A stretch of DNA of 9,092 nucleotides, taken from the NCBI GenBank assembly GCA_946407325.1, contig CAMJNN010000044.1, forward strand, positions 1-9,092, read 5' to 3'. The position numbers and the translations under genes are program-made. This stretch comes from an uncultured Prevotellaceae bacterium. Lineage in GTDB: Bacteria > Bacteroidota > Bacteroidia > Bacteroidales > Bacteroidaceae. The first letter of the stretch is position 1. Each line of letters begins with the position of its first letter. Under the pieces are notes generated by a model, which did no database searches, was not told the DNA's origin, and saw nothing but the letters and a program-made list of their open reading frames with translations. Shown here in pieces: positions 1 to 7,343 of this stretch.

Positions 1-234
1 TTTATCGTCATCGATACAAAGGATAGCAACGACATCATGACCATCGACGTAGAGCTGAACCAGATGTTCACTGACGATTACAACCGTCTCAAGTCGTTAG
101 AACGTGAGATTACCCGTCAGCTGAAGGATGAGATCCTTATCACGCCTCGCGTCAAACTGGTGCCCAAGGGTAGTTTAGTAGTATCAGACGAGAAGAAAGC
201 AGTAAGAGTAAAAGATTTACGTAAACTTTTCTAA
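1..234 (+). CDS. paaK: Phenylacetate-CoA ligase, C-terminal fragment
   Basis: The window opens inside this gene; the reading frame is open from base 1 and 77 residues are present before the TAA stop. The fragment matches the small C-terminal domain of the phenylacetate-CoA ligase branch of the AMP-forming adenylating enzymes. It has a helix with several charged residues (around DDYNRLKSLEREI), then a segment resembling TPRVKLVPKGSL, and a terminal lysine/arginine-rich KAVRVKDLRK that fits the usual ligase tail. The enzyme activates phenylacetate or related aryl acids to CoA thioesters in the cytoplasm. In Bacteroidetes it commonly lies next to indolepyruvate ferredoxin oxidoreductase genes and an ACT-domain gene; the latter follows here after 13 nt, which supports the call. 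The catalytic N-terminal domain lies outside the window, so substrate preference cannot be judged. Confidence 0.88.
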   Translation, partial: FIVIDTKDSNDIMTIDVELNQMFTDDYNRLKSLEREITRQLKDEILITPRVKLVPKGSLVVSDEKKAVRVKDLRKLF

Positions 235-247
235 AAACCATACCATT

Positions 248-676
248 ATGACAATCAAACAACTATCCATTTTTTTGGAGAACAAATCAGGCACTCTGGT
301 CAAGGTTCTCAACCTCTTTAAGCAATCGCAGATACAGCTCATCGCCATGACGATTGCCGATACTGCTGAATATGGCATCTGCCGTATCATCTGTAGCGAA
401 CCTACCCGTGCGTGGGAGGTATTAAAAGAAGCTGGCGTGGCTGTGGCACTGACCGATGTATTTGCCATCGAGCTCGACAACAAGCCTGGCTGTGGCGCCG
501 ATGCCATCAAGGTGTTCAGCGATGCAGGCATCAGCATCGCCTACCTTTACTCGTTCTTGGTGGCTGGCAAGGGCATTTTGGTATTCCGCACCGACAACAA
601 CGAGCAGGCACGCGAGACTATTGTTTTCAATAACCTCAAATTCGTTACCGAAAACCAGTTGGCTTCTTGGGCATAA
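248..676 (+). CDS. Tandem ACT-domain protein (putative amino-acid sensor)
   Basis: This is a 142-residue protein made of two ACT domains, roughly residues 3-68 and 71-140. Each begins with a beta strand followed by the Asn-x-x-Gly turn that usually lines an ACT ligand pocket (N12/G15 in the first, N78/G81 in the second). No catalytic domain is attached and there is no signal peptide, so it is probably a cytoplasmic ligand-binding regulator, in this family usually for amino acids. It starts 13 nt after the phenylacetate-CoA ligase stop, so the two are almost certainly co-transcribed. The same pairing is common in Bacteroidetes and other anaerobes, where it is thought to sense aromatic or branched amino acids for arylpyruvate/aryl-acid metabolism. 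The ligand is inferred, not shown by the sequence. Confidence 0.9.
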   Translation: MTIKQLSIFLENKSGTLVKVLNLFKQSQIQLIAMTIADTAEYGICRIICSEPTRAWEVLKEAGVAVALTDVFAIELDNKPGCGADAIKVFSDAGISIAYLYSFLVAGKGILVFRTDNNEQARETIVFNNLKFVTENQLASWA

Positions 677-687
677 AATAAACTTAA

Positions 688-1833
<1,146 letters not shown>

Positions 1834-1849
1834 TAATTATCCTTATTAT

Positions 1850-1885
1850 AAGGGGGCAATGGCAATCAAGCTTTTGCCCCTTTTT
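1850..1885 (+). terminator. Terminator-like hairpin between esterase and GH9 genes
   Basis: GGGGCAA at 1853-1859 pairs perfectly with TTGCCCC at 1874-1880. The stem can be extended by A/G-T pairs at its base and is followed by a run of five T (1881-1885). This fits an intrinsic terminator for the esterase transcript. The GH9 start codon lies only 20 nt beyond the T run, so either termination is partial or the GH9 promoter lies upstream of or within the hairpin region. Confidence 0.7.
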
Positions 1886-1905
1886 CACGAAATCATTATT
1901 AGATC

Positions 1906-4416
1906 ATGAAAAAATCTATGCTTATCTTGGCTGGTCTCTTTGCAGCCTCTTTTAGTCAAGCTCAAGGCCTGCGACTCAACGACCTCGATTATTTCGAGCG
2001 TCAAGGTGTCAATGTATTGGTTTTCAGCAATAGTTTCAATGGCGGTTTCAACGACGAGAAAGATTCGGGTATTGAAATCATCCATCATGGAGTACGTACT
2101 GCACAAGGAGGTGCCATCCGCTTGAACAATGCCCCAGAGCAATGGGACTTAGTACCTACCCTCATCGACCGCAAGGTAGATAAGGCACACAATGCCATTG
2201 AAATATCCATGCGTTATGAAGATTATGACTTTGATAGTCGCGTGGTGGTAACAGGCAAAGGCAATGCAGTAGAAATCAGTGTTTATCTCGACAAGCCTGT
2301 ACCACAGGCCATCGCTGGCGAGGCAGGCTTCAACCTGGAGTTTCTGCCTTCTCAGTATTGGTTGAAGACCTATATGATGGATGGTCGCTTGAACCGTTTC
2401 CCCCGCTATGCAGCCAGCGAGACCGTTACCCGTCCTAACAGTGAGAAAGCCCGTCAATTCAAGGGATTCAAGACCTACGACGACAGAGGTACCGACCGCT
2501 TTATCGACCCACTCCCACTTGAGCAAGGACACACCATCCTCATGGCAATGGACGATCCTGAGCGTATGGTAAAAGTAACCAGCGAAGCAGAACTACTGCT
2601 CTACGATGGTCGTATCCTGGCTCAGAATGGTTGGTTCGTCCTGCGTAGCCTCCTGCCAACCAACCAGACAGGCAAGGTACTTACCTGGACAGTAGAGCCT
2701 CATGCCATCCCTGGATGGATTCGTGAACCTAATATCGGCTTCTCACAGGTGGGCTATGTACCTGAGCAACCCAAGGTGGCTGTCATCGAGCTCGACAAGA
2801 AGGATACCCCGAAAGCCACTGCCTCCATCTTCCGCATCCGTGAGGACGGCACTGTCAGCGAAGTATTCAAAGGCAACATACAGACTTGGGGAACCTATTT
2901 CAAGTACAACTATGTGAAGTTCGACTTCTCATCGGTGCGCGAACCCGGTATTTATTACATCCAATATGGGGACATTAAGACCAACAATTTCCTCATTGAC
3001 AACAACGTGTACGACAAGATAACGGATGCCACCACCGATGTTTGGATTCCTATCCACATGAACCACATGACAGTGAACGAAGGCTACCGTGTATGGCACG
3101 GCGAGCCTTTCAAGGAGGGCTACTTACAGGCTCCTCCCAGCGACCATTTCGATATGCACCGCCAAGGCGAGACCACCGATACCAAGTACCAACCCTATGA
3201 ACTGATTCCTGGTCTGAATGTGGGTGGCTATTTCGATGCTGGCGACTTTGATATCGAGACAGGTGCCAACATTGGTGTGGTAGAGAATCTGGTACGTACT
3301 TGGGAACTGTTTAAGTCACAGCGCGACGAGACGTTTGTGAGCGAGGAGCAACGCTATGTTGACCTGCACCGTCCTGACGGCACACCAGATATCTTGCAAT
3401 ACATCGAGCATGGCACACTGAACCTGGTGGCACAAGCTGAACAGATAGGACACATGGCTACTACCCTCTCCAATTCGGTGCTCGACAACTACCACCATTT
3501 GGGTGATGCTGCCTCCATCACTGATGGTTTGCACTACGATAGTAGCCTGAAGCCTTACGAGGTGTCAGCCGATGGCATGTCAAGTGGCACCCCCGACGAT
3601 ATGTGGGCCTTCACTACACGCAATGCATGGATGGATTTCCGAGCAGCCACGATGTTCGCCGCTGCCAGTCGTGCGCTAGAAGGCTACAACGACGACCTCT
3701 CCCAGCGTGCCCTCAAGCAGTCGAAGCGACTGATGGAGGAAGCCAATGCCTTGATGGCAGAAGGCAATAATGCCACCCGCAGGATGGGCAGTAATATGGC
3801 TACCAACCTGCAACTTTATGCCGCTACCCACGAACAGAGTTATTTGGATAATTTCAAGCAACAGATCTGGAAAGCGATGGACGACAATGCTGTCAACAAC
3901 ATGCAGACAGCCTTAGATGCCATTCCCTATATGGACGAGGCCTACAAACAGCGGCTGCGCCCATATATCCAGAAGTACCAAGAGTATATCAGTAGCTTTG
4001 ACAAGGACAATCCTTACGGAGTGCCTATCGGTTTGGGCAACTGGGCAGGTAGTGGTAATGTGGTCAGCTTCGGCACCACCATCTGCTTTGCTTATCTCTA
4101 CTACCCAGACATTATTAAGAAGGATGACATCTTCCGTGCTGGCAACTACCTCTTTGGATGCCACCCCTATCACAATTACTCGTTGGTTGCAGCAGTGGGC
4201 GCAGCTCGTCCCAAAGCAGTGTTCTATGGCAACAACCGCGCCGACTTCTCATTCATCCCAGGCAACGTGGCACCCGGCCTGCTTTTCCGTCAGCCTGACC
4301 ATTTCGAGAACTATGACGATTGGCCTTTCCTTTGGGGACAGAACGAAGGTACTGTTGGTGGCAACACCCAGTATGTCATCTTCGGCTCCGCATTTAAGAA
4401 TGTGTTGAAAAAGTAA
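1906..4416 (+). CDS. Secreted glycoside hydrolase family 9 enzyme with Ig-like cellulase N-terminal domain
   Basis: This is an 836-residue exported GH9 enzyme, a family of inverting hydrolases acting mainly on beta-1,4-glucans such as cellulose or xyloglucan. The signal peptide covers residues 1-19 (SQA before Gln-Gly); there is no lipobox and no type IX sorting domain at the C-terminus. Residues about 20-270 form a mostly beta N-terminal region that I cannot assign. The Ig-like cellulase N-terminal domain runs about 276-365 and opens with a motif close to the usual NQVGYxP (IGFSQVGYVP). The catalytic domain covers about 370-836. It has the DAGD motif at 444-447 (catalytic base and partner Asp), a His-rich late motif C752-H-P-Y-H756, and the probable acid Glu814 in NEGTVGG near the C-terminus. 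The gene follows the esterase with 72 nt between. Exact substrate is uncertain. Confidence 0.88.
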   Translation: MKKSMLILAGLFAASFSQAQGLRLNDLDYFERQGVNVLVFSNSFNGGFNDEKDSGIEIIHHGVRTAQGGAIRLNNAPEQWDLVPTLIDRKVDKAHNAIEISMRYEDYDFDSRVVVTGKGNAVEISVYLDKPVPQAIAGEAGFNLEFLPSQYWLKTYMMDGRLNRFPRYAASETVTRPNSEKARQFKGFKTYDDRGTDRFIDPLPLEQGHTILMAMDDPERMVKVTSEAELLLYDGRILAQNGWFVLRSLLPTNQTGKVLTWTVEPHAIPGWIREPNIGFSQVGYVPEQPKVAVIELDKKDTPKATASIFRIREDGTVSEVFKGNIQTWGTYFKYNYVKFDFSSVREPGIYYIQYGDIKTNNFLIDNNVYDKITDATTDVWIPIHMNHMTVNEGYRVWHGEPFKEGYLQAPPSDHFDMHRQGETTDTKYQPYELIPGLNVGGYFDAGDFDIETGANIGVVENLVRTWELFKSQRDETFVSEEQRYVDLHRPDGTPDILQYIEHGTLNLVAQAEQIGHMATTLSNSVLDNYHHLGDAASITDGLHYDSSLKPYEVSADGMSSGTPDDMWAFTTRNAWMDFRAATMFAAASRALEGYNDDLSQRALKQSKRLMEEANALMAEGNNATRRMGSNMATNLQLYAATHEQSYLDNFKQQIWKAMDDNAVNNMQTALDAIPYMDEAYKQRLRPYIQKYQEYISSFDKDNPYGVPIGLGNWAGSGNVVSFGTTICFAYLYYPDIIKKDDIFRAGNYLFGCHPYHNYSLVAAVGAARPKAVFYGNNRADFSFIPGNVAPGLLFRQPDHFENYDDWPFLWGQNEGTVGGNTQYVIFGSAFKNVLKK

Positions 4417-4442
4417 TAAGTGACAACAGAAAATTACCTACA

Positions 4443-4474
4443 GAAAAAGAGGTACCAGCTGGTACCTCTTTTTC
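4443..4474. terminator. Bidirectional terminator shared by GH9 gene and tRNA-Lys
   Basis: This is a perfect 32-bp palindrome: GAAAAAGAGGTACC, centre AGCT, then GGTACCTCTTTTTC. Read on + it is a GC-containing stem followed by T5, ending the GH9 transcript whose stop is 26 nt upstream. Read on - it has the same form and ends the tRNA-Lys transcript, whose mature 3' end lies one base away at 4476. The symmetry fits one hairpin serving two convergent transcription units. Confidence 0.85.
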
Positions 4475-4475
4475 G

Positions 4476-4548
4476 TGATCCGCTTGGGGCTCGAACCCAA
4501 GACCCCAACATTAAAAGTGTTGTGCTCTACCTGCTGAGCTAGCGGATC
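4476..4548 (-). tRNA. tRNA-Lys (anticodon UUU)
   Basis: The reverse strand folds into a complete 73-nt cloverleaf. The acceptor stem GATCCGC pairs with GCGGATC, the D arm is GCTC/GAGC, and the anticodon stem CAACA/TGTTG encloses the loop CTTTTAA. A five-base variable loop follows, then the T arm TTGGG/CCCAA around TTCGAGC, with discriminator base A. The anticodon UUU occupies 4513-4515, giving lysine. CCA is not encoded: the genomic bases after the discriminator read CGA, so CCA must be added after transcription. A Bacteroidetes-type promoter lies just upstream and a palindromic terminator directly downstream, so it appears to be its own unit. Confidence 0.97.
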
Positions 4549-4575
4549 TCCCACTGTGATTATTGAAATCGGCTG

Positions 4576-4605
4576 CAAAGATAATCACTTTTTATGAAAT
4601 AACAA
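4576..4605 (-). promoter_or_regulatory. Bacteroidetes sigma-type promoter for tRNA-Lys
   Basis: On the - strand, TATCTTTG (4583-4576) matches the Bacteroidetes -7 consensus TAnnTTTG exactly. It is preceded after 19 nt by TTG at 4605-4603 as a -33 element. Transcription would start roughly 20 nt before the tRNA 5' end at 4548, a sensible leader for a tRNA gene. Confidence 0.65.
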
Positions 4606-4628
4606 TGCTTTACCTCGAAAAATTGATT

Positions 4629-5252
4629 TTACTTTCCAAAACATCCTGGACAGGGAACATAAAGCGCCAAGGTACGGTGTCCGATATTCTTCAACTTGCC
4701 AGCATCAACGAGTGAACTGATGCGACGACGAGCCGTAGATTCCGTTTGATTAAACATAAAACAGAATTGCTTAACGGTGAGCATCTGTACAGAAGCAAAG
4801 TGCGAAGTTAATCCTTGCTCAATCATTTCGTCTGTCAACTCCACAGAATGCCATGCAGCTTTAGTGCGCACAAGTTTGGCCTGTTGCAACTGACGCACCA
4901 GCTGTTTATCGGGTTTAAATCCCACGCCATCCACATATACTTTCTTACCCTTGAACTTAGTTGATGCTGTTACTTTCTCCAAAGTACCCAGTTCTGCCTT
5001 AAAGTAGCCGATACCTTCTAAATGTACAGAGTTGCCCATAGCGAGGTACCTACTTACCAGTTCACTGAATGCCACCATTACTCCCTGTACATCGGAAGCC
5101 GTAAACGAACTGGCATCTTGTATCTCTTTAGCAATGCGTTTGATATCAATAGTTTGACTTTTCGGAATGCGAGGATAGAGGGTCACCTCCCCTTCTTCCT
5201 GTTGTTTCGAGGCAGTTCTTGGTGCTTCGTACCAATCGTAGATAATACTCAT
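4629..5252 (-). CDS. HU-like DNA-binding protein fused to a C-terminal winged helix
   Basis: This is a 207-residue protein of the Bacteroidetes-specific HU-related clade (HU-HIG type, where the HU fold is fused to a winged helix, Ig or glycine-rich tail). Residues about 25-130 give the HU-like part: two helices, then the beta-arm region with SVHLEGIGYFKAELGT (75-90) resembling the HU core strand. It has about 20 extra N-terminal residues (YDWYEAPR...) common in this clade. Residues about 150-200 look like a winged helix: LTVKQFCFMFNQTESTARRRISSL has the spacing of a helix-turn-helix, followed by a wing. No signal peptide is present; it should bind DNA in the cytoplasm, as nucleoid protein or regulator. 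The protein ends with PCPGC, where two close cysteines are notable. The start has a promoter and long leader upstream. Specific role unknown. Confidence 0.85.
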   Translation of the reverse strand: MSIIYDWYEAPRTASKQQEEGEVTLYPRIPKSQTIDIKRIAKEIQDASSFTASDVQGVMVAFSELVSRYLAMGNSVHLEGIGYFKAELGTLEKVTASTKFKGKKVYVDGVGFKPDKQLVRQLQQAKLVRTKAAWHSVELTDEMIEQGLTSHFASVQMLTVKQFCFMFNQTESTARRRISSLVDAGKLKNIGHRTLALYVPCPGCFGK

Positions 5253-5324
5253 CTTCTTGTTTATTACTTATTGAATTATTGTTGCTTGATAGTCTCACAA
5301 CCTCCAGCTACGCACGTGTTAGCA

Positions 5325-5398
5325 TTTTCACACTTGTGAAAAATCCCTTTCTCATTGGTGAAAGAGTTCTTTCACAGTTGTGGCAGAAGCTTTTCACA
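5325..5398. repeat. Clustered TTTCAC/GTGAAA inverted repeats in the HU-gene leader
   Basis: A perfect inverted repeat TTTTCACA-CT-TGTGAAAA occupies 5325-5342. A second, GTGAAAG-AGTT-CTTTCAC, occupies 5358-5375, and a lone TTTTCACA half-site lies at 5391-5398. All share the (T)TTCAC core. They lie between the predicted promoter (5448-5479) and the HU-like gene start (5252), so they are either DNA operator sites, possibly for the HU/winged-helix protein itself, or RNA hairpins in the leader. No T run follows either stem, which argues against simple terminators. Confidence 0.6.
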
Positions 5399-5405
5399 AA
5401 GGCGA

Positions 5406-5442
5406 TAACCAAGCACAAACTACCTTCTACACTAACCAAGCA
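5406..5442. repeat. Short direct repeat near HU-gene transcription start
   Basis: The ten-base sequence TAACCAAGCA occurs at 5406-5415 and again at 5433-5442, with start-to-start spacing of 27 bases. The distal copy sits next to the predicted -7 element, so the pair could be binding sites close to the start of transcription. This could also be chance. Confidence 0.4.
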
Positions 5443-5447
5443 TGATA

Positions 5448-5479
5448 CAAAGGTAGTCATAACATTTGGGATATCCAAA
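5448..5479 (-). promoter_or_regulatory. Promoter for the HU-like gene, overlapping the menA 3' end
   Basis: On the - strand, TTTG (5479-5476) is followed after 20 nt by TACCTTTG (5455-5448), matching the Bacteroidetes -33/-7 pair. The -33 element lies inside the last codons of menA. Transcription starting near 5441 gives a leader of about 190 nt before the ATG at 5252, unusually long, and it contains the inverted repeats described separately. Confidence 0.6.
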
Positions 5480-6335
5480 CCAGGAGGGTATAAATGAGAT
5501 TGACAACACCTGCCAGCATCAGGCAGATGTTATATTCCGCACCCTTTGCATTCAGCACTTTATAGTATAGGAAGCAAGCGGGGATGACAACGGCCATCGC
5601 CCAACTTACGCCGAACGCCAGCCAGGCAAACAGCGGCATAAGCACCACAATGATACCTAAAATGGCAAGAGCTGCCTTCTTGCCCAATCGCACGGGAAGG
5701 GTGCGCTTACCTACCAGACGGTCGTCATCCATATCGCGGATATTATTGACAGCCAAGACACACATCGAGATCAATCCGCACACGGCACCAGCATAAACAG
5801 GCATGAGCAGACGGATGTCGAAAGCAAGTCCACTGGCCTTACATTGCAGCCATACGGTACCCCATGTGGCAAAGACGCCATAATAGAGGAACACAAAAAT
5901 ATCGGCAATGCCCAAGTAGGAAAGCGAGTAAGGTGTAGCCGTATAAAGCCAGGCAAAGAAGAGGGCAGTAATGCCAATCACGACAATCGCCCATCCACCC
6001 ACATAACACAGACAGGCACCCAACACAACGGCGAAGGCAAGTGCTACAAGACAGGCTGTGAGCATCTCTTTCTCAGTCACCGTACCCTCTGCCAAAGCTC
6101 GTTTGAACCCCACCCTGCCTTGCTTGTCGGTGCCACGCTTGTAGTCGTAGTAGTCGTTGATGAGATTGCTCAGTATTTGCAATGCCAGGGCACACAACAC
6201 GGTGGCGAGAGCCGTTGGCACCGACAAATATCCTATATAGAAATGCGCTACCATGAGTCCCACCAACACCGGACAAAGCGATGCAAACAATGTCTGCGGA
6301 CGGATGATGCGTAGCCAAAGGAAAAGTCGTTTCAT
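5457..6335 (-). CDS. menA: 1,4-dihydroxy-2-naphthoate polyprenyltransferase
   Basis: This is a 292-residue integral inner-membrane prenyltransferase of the UbiA family that attaches the isoprenoid tail to 1,4-dihydroxy-2-naphthoate, giving demethylmenaquinone. The first Asp-rich motif is NxxxD at 60-64 within NDYYDYKRGTD (60-70). The second is NNIRDMDDDRLVGKRTL (197-213), which is closest to MenA; both bind Mg-diphosphate. Around eight or nine hydrophobic helices alternate with these loops. The ATG at 6335 starts MKRLFLWLRIIRPQTL, a normal MenA beginning. A longer frame extends to 6524, but its 63 extra residues overlap menG and do not look like protein, so I reject that start. menG lies 61 nt upstream on the same strand and acts on the product of this enzyme, so the two probably form an operon. 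Confidence 0.95.
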   Translation of the reverse strand: MKRLFLWLRIIRPQTLFASLCPVLVGLMVAHFYIGYLSVPTALATVLCALALQILSNLINDYYDYKRGTDKQGRVGFKRALAEGTVTEKEMLTACLVALAFAVVLGACLCYVGGWAIVVIGITALFFAWLYTATPYSLSYLGIADIFVFLYYGVFATWGTVWLQCKASGLAFDIRLLMPVYAGAVCGLISMCVLAVNNIRDMDDDRLVGKRTLPVRLGKKAALAILGIIVVLMPLFAWLAFGVSWAMAVVIPACFLYYKVLNAKGAEYNICLMLAGVVNLIYTLLVWISQML

Positions 6336-6396
6336 AATAATATAAGTAGTAGAAATTGCCTCAAAGTCGCCATGCCTGGAACCGAAAAGCCCGTAA

Positions 6397-7116
6397 TCAA
6401 TTATGCTTAGTAGCTGTATAAACTGTGGTGATAGCAAAGGTGAGAGGCCGGTGTGCCACTTGAGAGAAGCCAGCCTTAGCAATGCGCTCGCACATCTGAG
6501 TTCCCCAGACAAAGCCCTTGACACTGCGGTTAAGGTAGGTATAAGCAGTCTTGTCCTTGCTCAGCCATCGCCCCACTGTGGGCAGTATATGGGTGAAATA
6601 CAAATCATACACCCAAGCTATCAGCTTATTCTTTGGATAGGAGAACTCCAGAATCATGAGTTGGCCGCCTGGTTTAAGCACACGCAGCATTTCAGCAAGG
6701 CCTTTGTCCAGATCAGAGAAGTTACGCACGCCATAAGCACAGGTCACCACGTCAAAGGTATTATCGCCAAAAGGAATATCCAAGGCGCTTGCCTGCTGGA
6801 ACAAGATGCAGTCCTGCAGACCACGTTTCCTAACCTTCTCTTCTCCTATGCGCATCATCTGGGCAGAGAGGTCGATGCCAGTGATGTTAAAACAAGCATG
6901 CTGCTGACTGAGCTGACGAGCCAGTTCTATAGCGAGGTCGGCAGTACCGACAGCCACATCCAAGCATTGAACATCAGGGGTCTTTTCTTGCAGGACACAC
7001 TTGACCGCTTTCCTACGCCACCACTTGTCGATGTTGAGCGAAAGCAGGTGATTGAGGAAATCGTACTTCCCTGCTATACGGTCGAATAATAATCCTATGT
7101 TCTGCTTTTCATTCAT
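6397..7116 (-). CDS. menG: Demethylmenaquinone C-methyltransferase (UbiE/MenG family)
   Basis: This is a 239-residue cytoplasmic class I SAM-dependent methyltransferase that methylates demethylmenaquinone in the last step of menaquinone synthesis. SAM motif I is LDVAVGTAD (52-60), followed by the acidic loop GIDLS at about 80-84. The family signature YGVRNFSDLDKGLAEMLRVL runs from 128, leading into KPGG and the ILEFS strand. The DRIAGKYDFLNHLLS start region is typical for UbiE/MenG. I place the start at the ATG 7116. A GTG three codons upstream (7125) would add Met-Asp-Ile but is less likely. The gene lies 41 nt downstream of the small peptide genes on the same strand and just before menA. 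As there is no clear terminator in that gap, partial co-transcription with the peptides is possible. Confidence 0.95.
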   Translation of the reverse strand: MNEKQNIGLLFDRIAGKYDFLNHLLSLNIDKWWRRKAVKCVLQEKTPDVQCLDVAVGTADLAIELARQLSQQHACFNITGIDLSAQMMRIGEEKVRKRGLQDCILFQQASALDIPFGDNTFDVVTCAYGVRNFSDLDKGLAEMLRVLKPGGQLMILEFSYPKNKLIAWVYDLYFTHILPTVGRWLSKDKTAYTYLNRSVKGFVWGTQMCERIAKAGFSQVAHRPLTFAITTVYTATKHN

Positions 7117-7157
7117 TATATCCACAAAGGTGGCGATATAATGTAAAACCTCACTTA

Positions 7158-7343
7158 TTAAATCAAATATGGCTTACAATGAGCTTTAACAATGCGAGCA
7201 CCACCTGTCACATTGTCCAGCTCATCCTCATCAAGTTCTTGGCGCATCACCACCTGCTGTTCTTTGTCACTACCTTCGATGGTCAATTTCCTTACATCGT
7301 CGTTAATCTCGACATGAAGGATACGCTTAGCTTTCTCGTCCAT
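7158..7343 (-). CDS. Putative double-glycine leader peptide precursor, short core
   Basis: This is a 61-residue peptide, second of a tandem pair. Residues 1-48 are a charged, leader-like segment ending in DELDNVTGG, the form of double-glycine leaders cleaved during export by C39-type peptidase/ABC transporters or recognised by RiPP-modifying enzymes. The remaining 13 residues, ARIVKAHCKPYLI, would be the mature part; they are basic, with one cysteine and a hydrophobic end. The leader differs from that of the upstream gene at four positions only (D2/E, S25/T, D38/E, T46/A), all conservative, whereas the core is different. The start ATG follows the upstream stop codon by only 2 nt, suggesting translational coupling. 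Product class and bioactivity are not determinable here; a signalling peptide or bacteriocin is possible. The short core might also be a decayed copy. Confidence 0.7.
   Translation of the reverse strand: MDEKAKRILHVEINDDVRKLTIEGSDKEQQVVMRQELDEDELDNVTGGARIVKAHCKPYLI

Noticed and set aside
3917..4408. Long + strand frame inside the GH9 gene (163 codons)
   Set aside because: It lies wholly in the catalytic domain of GH9 in another frame and has no recognisable protein features.
5325..5375. DnaA boxes or CRP-type sites
   Set aside because: TTTTCACA does not match TTATCCACA, and the half-site order TCACA-TGTGA is the reverse of a CRP site.
5844..6314. + strand frame of 156 codons opposite menA
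   Set aside because: Antisense shadow of a clear membrane protein gene; sequence is His/Gly/Gln-rich without family character.
6336..6524. Extended menA start giving a 355-residue protein
   Set aside because: The 63 extra residues overlap menG, are unlike a UbiA-family N-terminus, and the ATG at 6335 begins a normal MenA sequence.
6403..7089. + strand frame of 228 codons opposite menG
   Set aside because: Antisense of a well-supported methyltransferase with all family motifs.
7117..7125. GTG start for menG three codons upstream
   Set aside because: It adds only Met-Asp-Ile; the ATG at 7116 gives the usual short N-terminus of this family.
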